In this document: positions 51,101 through 60,436 of the stretch, piece after piece | Position numbering within the stretch: the stretch's first letter is position 1 | Layout: every line of letters starts with the position of its first letter | DNA from: Tubiluchus corallicola | Lineage: Eukaryota > Priapulida > Priapulimorpha > Priapulimorphida > Tubiluchidae | Assembly (NCBI GenBank): GCA_030141605.1 | Contig: JAQGDQ010000017.1 | Span: 1,295,188 to 1,359,187 of the forward strand | Direction: 5' to 3' | DNA length: 64,000 nt | The notes under the pieces: model-generated | Database searches by the model: none | What the model was told of the DNA's origin: nothing | Seen by the model: only the letters and a program-made list of their open reading frames with translations | Program-made: the position numbers and the translations under genes

Positions 51101-52180
51101 ACAGGTATGGTGTTTAGAGTGATATCATGCTTAATGTAATAAAGTGATATTTCAGAAACATAAACACATTGCAATGTTAATGACAATGGATAAAGACGAG
51201 AAAAATTTTGCTGTGTGAAATTAAATTTTTTTCTCATACATAGTTATAGAAATGACTATGTGTCTTTTTTAAAGTTAATAAAAAGTGGTAATGTGTTGTC
51301 TTTAAGTGTAAAAAGTCTCCAGTTGAGTAAAACAAGGTGTCCAGCCGAGTGATACTGTGCTTAGCAGCCAAAGTTAAGCAACACCAATGCTGTTCAATGG
51401 ATAGATGGATGAACGTAGTGCTCGGTACTCGTTCCAAGCTGTTTTTCACAATACATATTCTGGCTGTTTGCCTTGTAGAGGGAAAATTCATGTGCATCTG
51501 AATAGGGTGTAACACTTTTGCTGGTTCAGTGTCTGATCTTAAAGTCTCGGGAATAACCTAGGTACCAGTCCTGCCATGAAATTAAGTAGACACTAGTGGA
51601 GGGACTGATTAATCTATTTAATGGATTATAATCAATTCAAACTTTTATTTTTGATTGTCGATTTTTGTTCAGGTGTTGACGCAAATTAACTCCATTACCG
51701 ATGCCATTTACACTTATATTTTTGAAAAATCACAGAATTGCATTATGAATGTAGTGGTCATCACGGGTGCAATAATTCTACCTAGATCAAATAGCTGTAT
51801 TTAATTTTTTTTTCAGATTAAAATCAGCGTTTGCTTTTATGTTGTCTAGCTATAAATTTACACCGGTCTTGCTTTGATCTTGTTTCACTAAACATCATTG
51901 ATTGTTTCTTGTACCATAAACATTAAAAAAAACTTGGGTAAGCATTTTAGCTTGGCTGGGGCGACACTACTCAGTTAATGAATCGATTAATTGGTATTGG
52001 AAACAATGTTTTGTTTTGATCACCTTTCTTACAGTGATCACTAGATTTTAAAGCCATCATTGCTTGATTGCTATAATTTAGCATTTATTTTGTTAGGATG
52101 TGGAAAGCCTATCACAGCAATTAATGGAGATGAATAAGTCATCATCACAGACGTCTACACCCGATCAGCCAACTGCGTAA
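27158..52180 (+). CDS. GRIPAP1: GRIP1-associated protein 1 (GRASP-1)
   Basis: Long coiled-coil protein, known in vertebrates as a Rab4 effector linking recycling endosomes to AMPA-receptor scaffolds. 22 coding exons: 27158-27199, 28362-28428, 30630-30718, 31363-31470, 33005-33158, 33841-33892, 34230-34354, 36147-36230, 37093-37163, 37509-37636, 39049-39226, 41234-41368, 43336-43431, 43901-44047, 44630-44854, 46198-46329, 46970-47072, 48339-48463, 49229-49333, 50276-50369, 50935-51104 and 52097-52180. They total 837 aa (human about 841). The start [25 protein letters not shown] is nearly the human N-terminus. Other matches: [94 protein letters not shown]. Nearly the whole chain is heptad-rich; no membrane segment. 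Tandem arrays sit in introns 7 and 15. Identity is very sure. Confidence 0.96.
27310..27937 (-). mobile_element. hAT element relic with exact TSD
   Basis: 628 bp in GRIPAP1 intron 1. Perfect 13-bp inverted ends, TAGGGTTACCATA and TATGGTAACCCTA, are flanked on both sides by the 8-bp duplication GTTATACT (27302-27309 and 27938-27945). On the minus strand, 27612-27430 encodes [20 protein letters not shown] followed by [12 protein letters not shown], the hATC dimerisation region of hAT transposases. The rest of the transposase is gone, so this is an internally deleted, immobile copy. Confidence 0.85.
28747..29271. mobile_element. TTAA-type MITE, copy C
   Basis: Reverse-oriented copy (525 bp) in GRIPAP1 intron 2. 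It starts TTAATGGAAAACCGAACAATTG and ends CGTCCGGTTTTCCTTTAA. It interrupts a sequence (TCTTTAAGAGAACTGCT...GAAGTT) that also occurs nearby without the element, which places the insertion at TTAA. Confidence 0.65.
29406..30123. mobile_element. hAT-like non-autonomous element
   Basis: In GRIPAP1 intron 2. The ends AAGGGCCGGCTCTAGG and CAGAGCCAGCCCTG are inverted, like the CAGGGCCGGC termini of many hAT elements. The flanking 8-mers CCTACAGC and CGTACAAC agree at 6 of 8 positions, consistent with an aged 8-bp duplication. Inside the element no transposase can be read. Confidence 0.55.
33620..33695 (+). repeat. tRNA-like SINE
   Basis: TCTCTGT and ACAGAGG can pair as an acceptor stem about 70 nt apart. 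Between them are a D-arm-like TAATGGTTAGCATAGTTGG and a B-box-like GGGTTCCACTTC. The anticodon and T stems are poor. It lies in GRIPAP1 intron 5. Confidence 0.35.
34380..36060 (+). repeat. 55-bp minisatellite, about 30 copies
   Basis: GRIPAP1 intron 7. The unit is about 55 bp: TTTCATGTGCATGTAACAAT, ATTCAACTAACATTCATGG, CTTACAAGCTTTGTTG. Variants (GCATG/GGATG/GAATG, TTCATGG/TTTATGG/TTTACGG) recur in the same order: a short unit containing AACAATGCTT occurs at 34951 and again at 35332. This shows a 381-bp, seven-unit block duplicated within the array. Confidence 0.95.
36731..36822. repeat. (TG)n microsatellite
   Basis: Nearly pure TG dinucleotide run with CG and CA interruptions, in GRIPAP1 intron 8. 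Confidence 0.95.
37940..38300. repeat. Dispersed repeat pair, copy 1
   Basis: In GRIPAP1 intron 10. TATTACATCAATATATTGCTG, GTCTCGCACAGCCTG and GGGTATGAT parallel 61545-61700. CATTGATCAGTATTCAAGAG parallels 62400-62430. The two parts keep order but not spacing. I cannot assign a family. Confidence 0.5.
39930..40847. mobile_element. TIR element, pogo-like
   Basis: GRIPAP1 intron 11. The ends GGTAGTTGCCGCTTAATAAA and TTTATTAAGCAGCGGCTACTG are inverted and related to those of the TA-flanked elements at 9006 and 23272. Subterminal TACGTAATAAAA words repeat near both ends. No ORF is recognisable. Confidence 0.5.
42195..42356 (+). repeat. About 37-bp tandem repeat (about 4-5 copies)
   Basis: GRIPAP1 intron 12. 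The unit reads ATGTAGTTGAAGTGGTGAAA, TATCCGAATCTATGT. The last copies are truncated to TGGTGAAATATCCGAATCTA. Confidence 0.85.
42533..43191. mobile_element. pogo/Tigger-like MITE
   Basis: GRIPAP1 intron 12. The left end TACAGTAAATCCTCACTGAA and the right end TTAAGCGAGGACTTGCTGTA are inverted, with internal TTAAGCGAAA-type motifs. This matches the classic TACAGTAARTCCTCGCTTAACG terminus of pogo-group elements. There is no transposase. Confidence 0.65.
45391..46012. repeat. 44-bp minisatellite, about 14 copies
   Basis: GRIPAP1 intron 15. The unit is about 44 bp: AAATTTCTAGCTTAATAAAT, ATCATGTTGTAAAAACATGT, TGGT. Each unit contains the small hairpin CATGTT...AACATG. Confidence 0.95.
47135..47490. 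mobile_element. hAT-like MITE, copy 2
   Basis: GRIPAP1 intron 17. Starts CAGTGGCGTAGCTAATAAGG and ends CCCTGGCTACACCA. It is homologous to 4577-4915 (see the shared words there) and better preserved at the left end. Confidence 0.55.
51340..51440 (+). repeat. 5S-rRNA-derived SINE fragment
   Basis: AAAGTTAAGCAACACCAATG, then AATGGATAGATGGATGAACG, resembles the 5S rRNA 3' half (AAGTTAAGCAACGT...GTACTTGGATGGGTGACC). A second diverged piece is at 59085-59165. It is too diverged to be a 5S gene. It lies in GRIPAP1 intron 21. Confidence 0.4.
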
Positions 52181-52236
52181 TACCATAACATTCGTAGAAT
52201 AATAGTGTGTATAAAATATTTAATATAATATTTATG

Positions 52237-52840
52237 TAGTAAATTCTCGCTTAACAGCGGTGTGTTTAGCAACAGTTCGTTTTAACGATGATAAAATTTT
52301 GCCACTCATTTTCTCACTTAATGACAAGTGCTTTACTTCAAATTGAACATTTCATTTTATTTGGAGCAGTAAAACATTGTTTGTTACATTTTTGTTTTCT
52401 AAAAAAGCTGCTTGTAACACCTATCTGTGAAACTATTAACGAGGTGTGATTTACGCATAATGAGGTTAGGGTGTAAGTACTTAACCTGCCAATGAAATGC
52501 TGCCTACTGGATTCTTCCATTCCTGTTACTATAACCTGGTTGCTCAGGCCAGAAGGTTTAGCACCAGACAGCCAGCTTGAGAAGAGCTTCAAAGGGCTTC
52601 AAATTTTTGTCTAATCCATTACCTACTACAGATTGAGAAAGCATCAAAATGAAGTCTAACAGAAGTTGTAAAATGTTTGATATTAATATCCCAAGCATTA
52701 ATTATTTTCTGATGGCACTGGGACGGATCCTGGTGGATTTGTATTATTTCATTCGACGGGTAAATCTTCGTTCATCGTCAATTAGTTCAACACCTTTTCT
52801 GCTGGAACATATTACTGTCGTTAAGCAAGCACTTGCTATA
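52237..52840. mobile_element. pogo/Tigger-like MITE, second copy
   Basis: Begins about 56 bp after the GRIPAP1 stop. The ends TAGTAAATTCTCGCTTAACA and CGTTAAGCAAGCACTTGCTA are diverged versions of those at 42533-43191. The GRIPAP1 3' UTR is probably either very short or runs through this element. The first canonical AATAAA on the plus strand that I see is at 52900-52905. Confidence 0.5.
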
Positions 52841-52899
52841 ATAGTATAATTTGTAAATAATATAAACATATAATATTTGTTACAGCTTATGGTAAGCAA

Positions 52900-52905
52900 A
52901 ATAAA
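52900..52905 (+). terminator. Candidate GRIPAP1 poly(A) signal
   Basis: AATAAA about 720 bp after the stop, just past the pogo-like element. Closer non-canonical A/T-rich hexamers (52200-52240) are alternatives. Confidence 0.3.
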
Positions 52906-53357
52906 CAAGTTTAAAAGTTACTGTCCATCCAAAGGAAATGTAATTTACGTGTACGAGAATTGTTTGTATTTAATAGTATTGTGAATATTAAAACTCAAAA
53001 TAACGTGAGTTTAGTCAGAGGTCAAATAGTTGATAATATATTATGTTACATAATGTGTTTACAATTGATCACTGTGTATACTTTGTTGTTAAATTATTTC
53101 TAATTATAATTAACGAACATTATTAGTAGTAAATTTTTTGTTTGTCCCTTAAAACAAAAATTCTTCTTTATCTGCTACTGAATCAACTTTCGCTTACTAG
53201 GATATATTGTTGAATTTTTCATAAAATACTGTAATATAAAAGTCAGTGCGGTTGTATTTTATATGAAAAAAATTGCTGTAACCAACTACATTAAAACATG
53301 TGATTGAGGTGACTCTATAAGTACAATCAGTAGTAACACATCAATTATTACATGCAG

Positions 53358-53720
53358 CCACTCATGTACTGGATCAATTTATACATGTAGTGGATCAGTT
53401 TGATACATGTAGTTGTTCCGTTGATACAAGTAGTGGATCAGTTTAATACATATAGTGGTTCCGTTGATACATGTAGTGGATCAGTTTGATACATGTAGTG
53501 GATCAGTTTGATACATGTAGTGGATCAATTTAATATATGTAGTGGATCAGTTTGACACACGTAGTGAATCCATTGATACATGTAATGGATCTGACTGATA
53601 AATGTAGTGGATTAGCTGATACATGTAGTATATCAGTTTGGTACATGCAATGGATTAGTTTGGTATATATACTATCACGTGTGATGGATGAGTTGAATAT
53701 GTGTGTAATGGATCACCTGT
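53358..53720 (+). repeat. Degenerate 22-23 bp tandem repeat
   Basis: About 16 diverged units of TGATACATGTAGTGGATCAG plus TT. ACATGT is a palindrome in each unit. Confidence 0.85.
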
Positions 53721-56569
53721 CATGAACGTTGGCTGTAAAACTTATTGGGTAACATTTAAACTGATTTATTTATTTCCGGTGTACATAAATTTCTTTCCGG
53801 TTTTCTTTCCGGTATAGGCATAGTTTTAGTGCTTCAGATGACTTTCAAAAAAGTGAGGTTTCTATTCTTAAAAACTTTGCTACATCTGTCAAATTCACAT
53901 CTGCTCACCTACGCTTACCTGTTTGAAAAACTTATGTAACTAGAAAAGAAAATTCTTAGTAATTTAAATTGTTTGTGCCAGCAGGTAAAGTGTCACTGAC
54001 TCACCGTCCCAGTGTGCATCATTGATTCACCAAAAACACATTGGTCTTATTAACAATATAAAGTAATTCATACTTTTGCTTAGTTAGTGAAGTATATGCC
54101 ACGAATGCTCTGATTATTTTTTCAAAGCATACGCAAAGTTGACTAAAGTTCTTTCAAACCACCTACCTTCAAAATGGCTGCACTTCACAATAATTGTGAG
54201 AGTATAAATTTTCAAGTTTTATATAGCTGCTAACCCAAGCCGTGTATGCAATAAGACAGCGTACGATAATTTTTTATGTAAATGATGTAAAATTTCAAGA
54301 ACGAATTTTTTAGCTTTATGTAAGTAAATGGTTTTCTTATCCGTTAACAGAGTGCAAATGTAACAGCCATGGCATTGTCTTTAGGGTTAAACACTTCAGC
54401 TATCGACAATTGATACTTAATGACTTTGTGGCGTCTATTACTATTTTGAGAATACTTGCTACTACCATTTATTAAACCCGTCTGTGAAGCACTAAAAATA
54501 CTCTCTTATTTGGAGGAAATTAACAGTGCAGTTAGCTGTCAACACAGTTAAAATAAATGCGTCTAAACTTTCATTACTATCTCTCGTTGGCTAATCGACT
54601 TGCATTTTTCAGCCAAGTGAGCCAACTTTCATTCATGTAATTAATCACATGATACAGGGGAATTTATAAACTTGTGTATGAGTTAATATAATTATATTAA
54701 ATAGTTTTCTGTAAAATACATAAAGTTCGTTGTTTAGCATATAACATATACACTTTGCAGCAGTTATAGCTACAGCAGTCTTAATTGGCTTTCGTACTTG
54801 GGCTATTGTTTTAGTCACATTATAATAAACTATAGGCTAATGTCCTATTTCCTATAATGTATCATGTCCTATAGTATGTCCTATATGTACAATATTAGAG
54901 TTACTTCAAATGATTATTTAAAATTGTTGCAATAATTTGACATGCAGCATTTTCCTATTTTAATATGGATGTTAAATTACAAGCAGGTTGACTGATGCGT
55001 TTTGGGAATCGGTTTTTGTCAGTAATTATTTCCATTAATTTAATACAATTTGTGTTCAGTATCGGGTAGGAAATTTTTGTAAAAGTAAGAGCAATTTTAA
55101 TTATTAATACACTCTGAGATTTGTACATACTTTTTATGTAAATCATATAATGATAGTTTCTGCTAGTAATATTTTGTAAAATAAGGTATTTTATTTGTTC
55201 AAGCAAAGGTTATGTAGCAATTTTGCAAACTGTTATAATACAGAATTAATGTTAAGTTAATGTGTAATTATTATAAGCTAGTTTAGCTAATGATTGTTAC
55301 AAAGTCTTACAGCAACTTCTAGCTGTGCAAACTACTTGTTTGTGAATACTAATTTACAATGTTTAACATAAATGAGAGTTACATCGAGTTTTTTTACAAT
55401 TTTTTGCGACAGACAAGTTATGCAACATCGACTGAGTTACATTACAAATGCAAAGAGCTCGTAGTGTCATATGGAATTAAAATGCACTTCCAGTTTAACA
55501 ATTTTGATTCTATGAAATTAAAACTCTCAGCATATTTTCCTTTATTATTAACTATACAAGAGGCCTAGAGCTACAAATTTCACAAAATCCATAATAATCT
55601 ATGGTGATTTTGATTTCACGTATTTTGCTATTGATCCCGCTACTTTTCCTAGCGCACTGTAAAAAACTAAAAATTTGTGAAGACGCCAAAAGTGGAGGAC
55701 CTCATATCCTAGGTAACCTTGGCGGCTTTCTAATGGATAAAAAAGTGCTTCGTAAACTGTGTTGTATGTGAAGTTTATACCTCTGGGCACTCTTGGCTTC
55801 ATTCTGCATTGTCTCAAGACCATTCTTGTGCGCCAACAAAACAGACAGAAAATAAGACAAATGCAAAAAATATCGTTACTTAGTTTTTTTCTGCGATATT
55901 CATCATTTAAATTTGTTAGACTTTTTTTAATTATTTTTGTTATTAAAATTTCATTGACGGCCGCCTAAATATAAAATATTGGTGCATTTGGCCGAGTAGA
56001 TTTAAATAGGAAATCCTCACGCAACTGCTTGTGGTGCGTTGACTAGTAAGGAATGTTCCGTAGATAGCGATATAGTAACACATTTTCTAAGCAAACGTGA
56101 GGTGTTCCAAAACTGACAATAACTCGTTTCTTGGAGCAGTGATAACGAACAATCTCTCTTCTTCGCCATACTGAATGAATTTCACAAAAAGCTGATTGAA
56201 AAAACAGCCTTATCAATACCGATTTGTTTCAATAATTACAATGAAAGGGAGGGCGCGTTCAGACTCGGCTGAGTGATTTAACTCGGCAAGTTTTCTTCGG
56301 CAGTAAGAGCGAGTTGACAATTAGCAAAACTTGTAACAGTTCTCGTAAAACCGTTCACACTCTCAGAAAGACCTCTTGAGAGAAGACTCACTATAGTCTG
56401 AAAGCGTCGTTAGAAGCTGTGGTCTTACAACTAAATAGTAATCGGTTAGATATATACAGGGTGTCAGGAAATAATTGCAGCGCTAGACATAAAAATAATC
56501 AGAACAGCAAATATATTTTTTAATATTTTATTCAGTATTTTTTATTAAAGACACTTAAAAACATTCCAT
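53721..56569. other. Intergenic, no gene found
   Basis: No supported coding region or RNA. Part of 53915-54240 resembles 21800-22340 (for example AAAATAATCAGAGCATTCGT on the opposite strand), so it is a rearranged dispersed repeat. The rest is unremarkable AT-rich DNA. Confidence 0.5.
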
Positions 56570-56710
56570 GTAGTTAAAACACCACAAGTCAAAACTTTAT
56601 TAAAACTTAATTTACATAGTTAAAAATTCGCGTCAACCGTTTCGACAGCTACTGCCGCAATCATCAGTGATAATTTTTTACAAACATGCAACCAGTTTAT
56701 ATAGGCAACA
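56570..56710 (-). mobile_element. Single arm of the foldback element
   Basis: Matches the left arm at 12012-12156: AAACACCACAAG, AACTTTATTAAAACTTAATT, TTACATAGTTAAAAATTCG and GTTTCGACAGCTACTGC. The minus strand has CACTGATGA followed, after a short stem-like stretch, by CTGTCGAAAC. No opposite arm is found nearby. Confidence 0.55.
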
Positions 56711-58344
56711 AAAACGTCGTTAGAAAAAGACGAGTAATGACACGATTCCCATAGAGACGCGAACGTGAATCTTTAAATTTCTTATTTATCATCCGAATTT
56801 TGTACATGTATTTACGCTAATTTTTGTCCCTTCACAAATCAATTACAGACAGACGGATAAAATTAGATTGTCAAAACTTCGTTGATTTGTCAAATTTGAA
56901 GTTGTGTTACAAACTTGCTAATTCAGTATTTGTGACTTTTTGCCCAGTAAATAGAGGGCTCTTATGTATATATATTAGCTTTTCAATAAAAAGTTATAAT
57001 AACTACAATAACAACGTGGAGAAAAAGGAAGAGGAGAAAAATAAGAAAGTAAATGCTTCGTAGTGCTCGTAAGGCAACATTATTATCCACGAAAAATAAG
57101 CACTGAGTCAGAGACAATAGTCATAAACTTATTTTATATTACTATGCAGGATGTAATAAATTTTCTCAGTAGTCTGCTATAATACAAGTAAACCTCTACT
57201 GTTCTGTTTTCATACAGCTCTGCACTGGTGCAAAGTCAGAATCTAGCACTAAAGATGGTTGTGGCAGGACTGGAATGTACCTCATTATGAAAGGTAATTC
57301 TCTATGATGTGACACTGCACCAATAGGGGCGCCTAGGCCACATTAGCATTCAAGTAAAGCAAACATTCTACCAAGTAACGTGAATTAGCCAAAGAAACAG
57401 TATGGCAGATAAAACCGTCCAAGAGCATCTTCTAGGTGGAATTTATTTTTATTATTTATTTTTAAAATACTATTATGCAAAATACATTCCATATTGTAGG
57501 AAAATGCTTTAAGATTACAGGAAACATCGATAGAGTTTTAAACACTCGTAAAGGTTAGTAGTCAGTACAGTATTGGCATACAGTTACACAGTAAAAGGCA
57601 CCTAGCATTTATCATAATCATAAACATAATTGCATTACAAACAATGAAAACAAGGAGTTAATACAATAAACATAATTACCAATTCTATGCATTACACACA
57701 CATACGCAATAAAAGACAATGAGCATGCGTGTAATGAACATATAACAAATACAAATGCATTACACATAGTAAAAAGCAACGAGCAAATTTGACAAATATC
57801 ACCGAACTCCCATAGGGCTTCGAAAATACGTCATAAGCATAAATTTATAATTTCTGGCATATACTAATAAAATTTTAGACACTAAATCTGATTCTCTAGA
57901 CAAAAAAGAGTTTTGGCCTCCTTGCGAGTTGCGCACCACATGCACTTTGTTATTTCGTCATTTTATGTTAGGCAGTAATTATTAGTTAAAGTGATTACAG
58001 AGAAAAGCACAGCGAAAAAGCTATAATATTTTATCGTGAATAGGTTGTTCATATACGGGCGCAGGACGATAGGAATTCATCTGAGATTACATCTACAAAA
58101 GCACTCGGAGCGTTATTATCACGGCTAGAGAAGACGTAGTCCGAATCTAACGTACGCAGAGTGCTAATAAAATCATTTCTATTGCTTTGATATACTAATA
58201 AAAATTCGAATAATAAATGATGTACAGACTATGGCTCGTTCAACGGTCACACATGCCCATAGGAGTATACCCAAATTTGCACAAAAATTCTTTGAAGTTT
58301 CCAAATTTGCTTTGATTCCCAAATTTTAAAATGACATCTTGGTT

Positions 58345-59010
58345 TTACATTACAAAGAGTATAACGTCAGTTTTACCAGGTGAGCAGTTAATAAACTGAT
58401 TCCATTTTCTACACCAGATATAAAGCCTATCGCAGTACAGGTGTCCTAAACTTACTACATTAGTATCTGAGGGAACCGAGGCAAGGACTGTGCCATCATC
58501 ATCGTATTTGAACGCATCAACCCCAGGCAAAGTCAATATTTCTTTCAACATACCTGACACTTAGAAAATGAAAAGTGAAGATGAGGCAACCGAACCCTGT
58601 GGTAATCTAGTCTTACAGTCATATTCACATGAAGCAGAATTACTAAGTTTAATAAATACTTTTCTGTTGTAAAGAAAATATTCGAGTAACTCTATCATGC
58701 TTCTTGGGATACCAGCAGAATGAGAGCGAAAAACAAGGCCGTCTAACAAGACTGTATCAAATGCACGTTGAAAATCGCAACAGAAAGCCAGAGATGGGAC
58801 TTTTTGTAATTGATGTTCTTGTATATTGGAAAGTATCGCCCGCAATTGTGACCAGACATGAATCCATCTTGTACTTTGTCTATAAGACTATTTTCAAGCA
58901 CACATTTTTCTTAGACGGTTTGCAATTTATACGTTTTGCAAGTTTCTCCAAAGTAACTTTTAAGTAAGATGATATTGTTATTGGCCTAAAACTCCCGGGA
59001 TCTTTGTAAG
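58345..59010 (-). pseudogene. LINE reverse transcriptase fragment
   Basis: Minus strand, broken by at least two stops. From the 5' side: FRPITISSYLKVTLEKLAKR (RT domain start), then FCCDFQRAFDTVLLDGL, TRLPQGSVASSSLF and, after one stop at 58561, VDAFKYDDDGTVLASV, where the catalytic box appears as YDDD. Order and spacing are those of a non-LTR RT. It is a different family from the fragments at 1750 and 16500, which lack this region. Confidence 0.8.
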
Positions 59011-59084
59011 TAGCTTATTTTCCTTTTTACTAAAGATGACTTTAGAGTGCTCCAATATTCAGCTACGTTGTGGCATACGAAGGT

Positions 59085-59165
59085 AATTGTGACTGTTCAG
59101 ATGGTAACCCGTCCATTTACTTATTAAAGTAAGTATTGCTTAACTTTGGTCACTAAGCACACACT
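59085..59165 (-). repeat. 5S-rRNA-derived SINE fragment
   Basis: Minus strand reads GTGCTTAGTGACCAAAGTTA, AGCAATACTTAC, then GTAAATGGACGGGTTACC and ATCTGAA. This parallels the 5S 3' half and the piece at 51340-51440. Confidence 0.4.
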
Positions 59166-59599
59166 GACCGCTCAACTATTCTAATTCTATCAAAATTCTA
59201 CAAACCAGGATTACTTTTTTCCCCTTCAATGACGGTCGACTGAATTGGGGTAGGAGTGCTTGTAACAACGTAATGAGGACTTCGTTAATATTTCTTACCA
59301 AGAATTTTTCACAAGAATTGGTTTTTAACATTCAACTTTTTTCTTCTTGGGAACTTCTGTACACAACTTTATCAACAGAAAGAAACTGTTCTTAACCGAG
59401 TACCGCGAAGAGTACCGCTAAGAATTATCTGAATCATCCATAAAAAAATGAACAGGTTACTAGTGAGCAGGTTCAAAAGACAGATGTGTAGTGAGTTCTA
59501 CAATTTTATTCTTAGTTCTGCTAAAATTAAATGTACATTATAATAACAACAGCGCCATCAGTCATGCTTGCGTCTTTTAAAGTGCTTTTTTCATCTACC

Positions 59600-59880
59600 C
59601 TGGGCAGACTAAAACCTGTAGGGAAATTTGTCCTACTGCTGACGTCATCGTTACTTTGGCAACGGCGATGTTGAGCTCCCAGCGGAATGCTGACCAATCA
59701 GCGCGCGGTCCGCGGTATGGCGAGCAAGAGCGGCGTGCGTTTGCGGCAGAAAATTCATTCGCTTTTCGTGGAGTGAAGTTTATCGTTTGTCGATCTCGTG
59801 TTCAGAAAACGAGGAAGAAATTCGTCCGCAATGCAGGAAAACGGCTTTGACGACATGTTCGGTGTTGGATAGATGGTGGT
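59600..59880 (+). promoter_or_regulatory. Candidate promoter and first exon of a further gene
   Basis: A local GC-rich, CpG-containing island in AT-rich surroundings. It has a perfect CRE, TGACGTCA (59640-59647), a CCAAT box in GACCAATCAGCG (59694-59698), then GCGCGCGG and CCGCGG. Downstream is a short ORF starting ATGCAGGAAAACGGC (59830, 13 codons to TAG), then ATGGTG directly before a donor-like GTAAGG (59879). The gene would run right, perhaps out of the window. I cannot name it. Confidence 0.4.
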
Positions 59881-60297
59881 AAGGCACATCCTAGTTTATA
59901 TGGAAGCCAAGCTTGGCTTCTTTTTTTTACAAACCTGTTGTTTTAACACTCTGCAATTTGACAAAATATTGATGTAATGAATCATTTTACAAAAGGCTGC
60001 TGCGGGTTATATGCGTTGGTGCAAATGCAAATGCATGCAAAACTTATGAAATTGCATTTGCCGCTGGTGACACAACGGTTAGAATAAGAAAAAATCGTGC
60101 GCGTCATGCTGTATGGCAGTTCCATTTTTGAAACAGTAGGGGTGCAGTAATATGAGTACCCTTTTCTAAAGCCGCCTCAGAACTGTGTAAACAAATGATT
60201 GCTTCCTCCTCTGTAACTTATTCTCGTTAGCGAAGAAACCTCTGCTTTCGATTTAGCATTTAATGTGTGTCAAGGTTGTTCCATTCTCCCCTGGCAG

Positions 60298-60436
60298 GGG
60301 TGGCCGTTATGTTGAGGTGGGCCTGCCTGCGGAAGCTATTTTGAGGCGTCACGGAAGCGAAGAACTGTTTATGGCTGAAGATGCTGTAGCACGAGACCAG
60401 CTTCTCTTCTTCACTGCACCTTTTTTTGCACAATAG
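60298..60436 (+). other. Possible unassigned exon
   Basis: GC-richer block preceded by a good acceptor (TTCCATTCTCCCCTGGCAG). One frame stays open for 45 codons to TAG (GGRYVEVGLPAEAILRRHG..., ending TAPFFAQ). The opposite strand is also open here, so coding is uncertain. It could be the terminal exon of the gene suggested at 59600-59880. No family is recognised. Confidence 0.25.

Noticed and set aside
59656-59850. 64-codon Arg-rich ORF in the GC-rich island
   Set aside because: Overlaps the candidate promoter and CpG-rich leader; composition alone explains it.
59903-59920. Perfect 18-bp palindrome GAAGCCAAGCTTGGCTTC followed by T-run
   Set aside because: Looks like a terminator hairpin but no adjacent pol III gene is seen, and such terminators are not a feature of animal protein genes.
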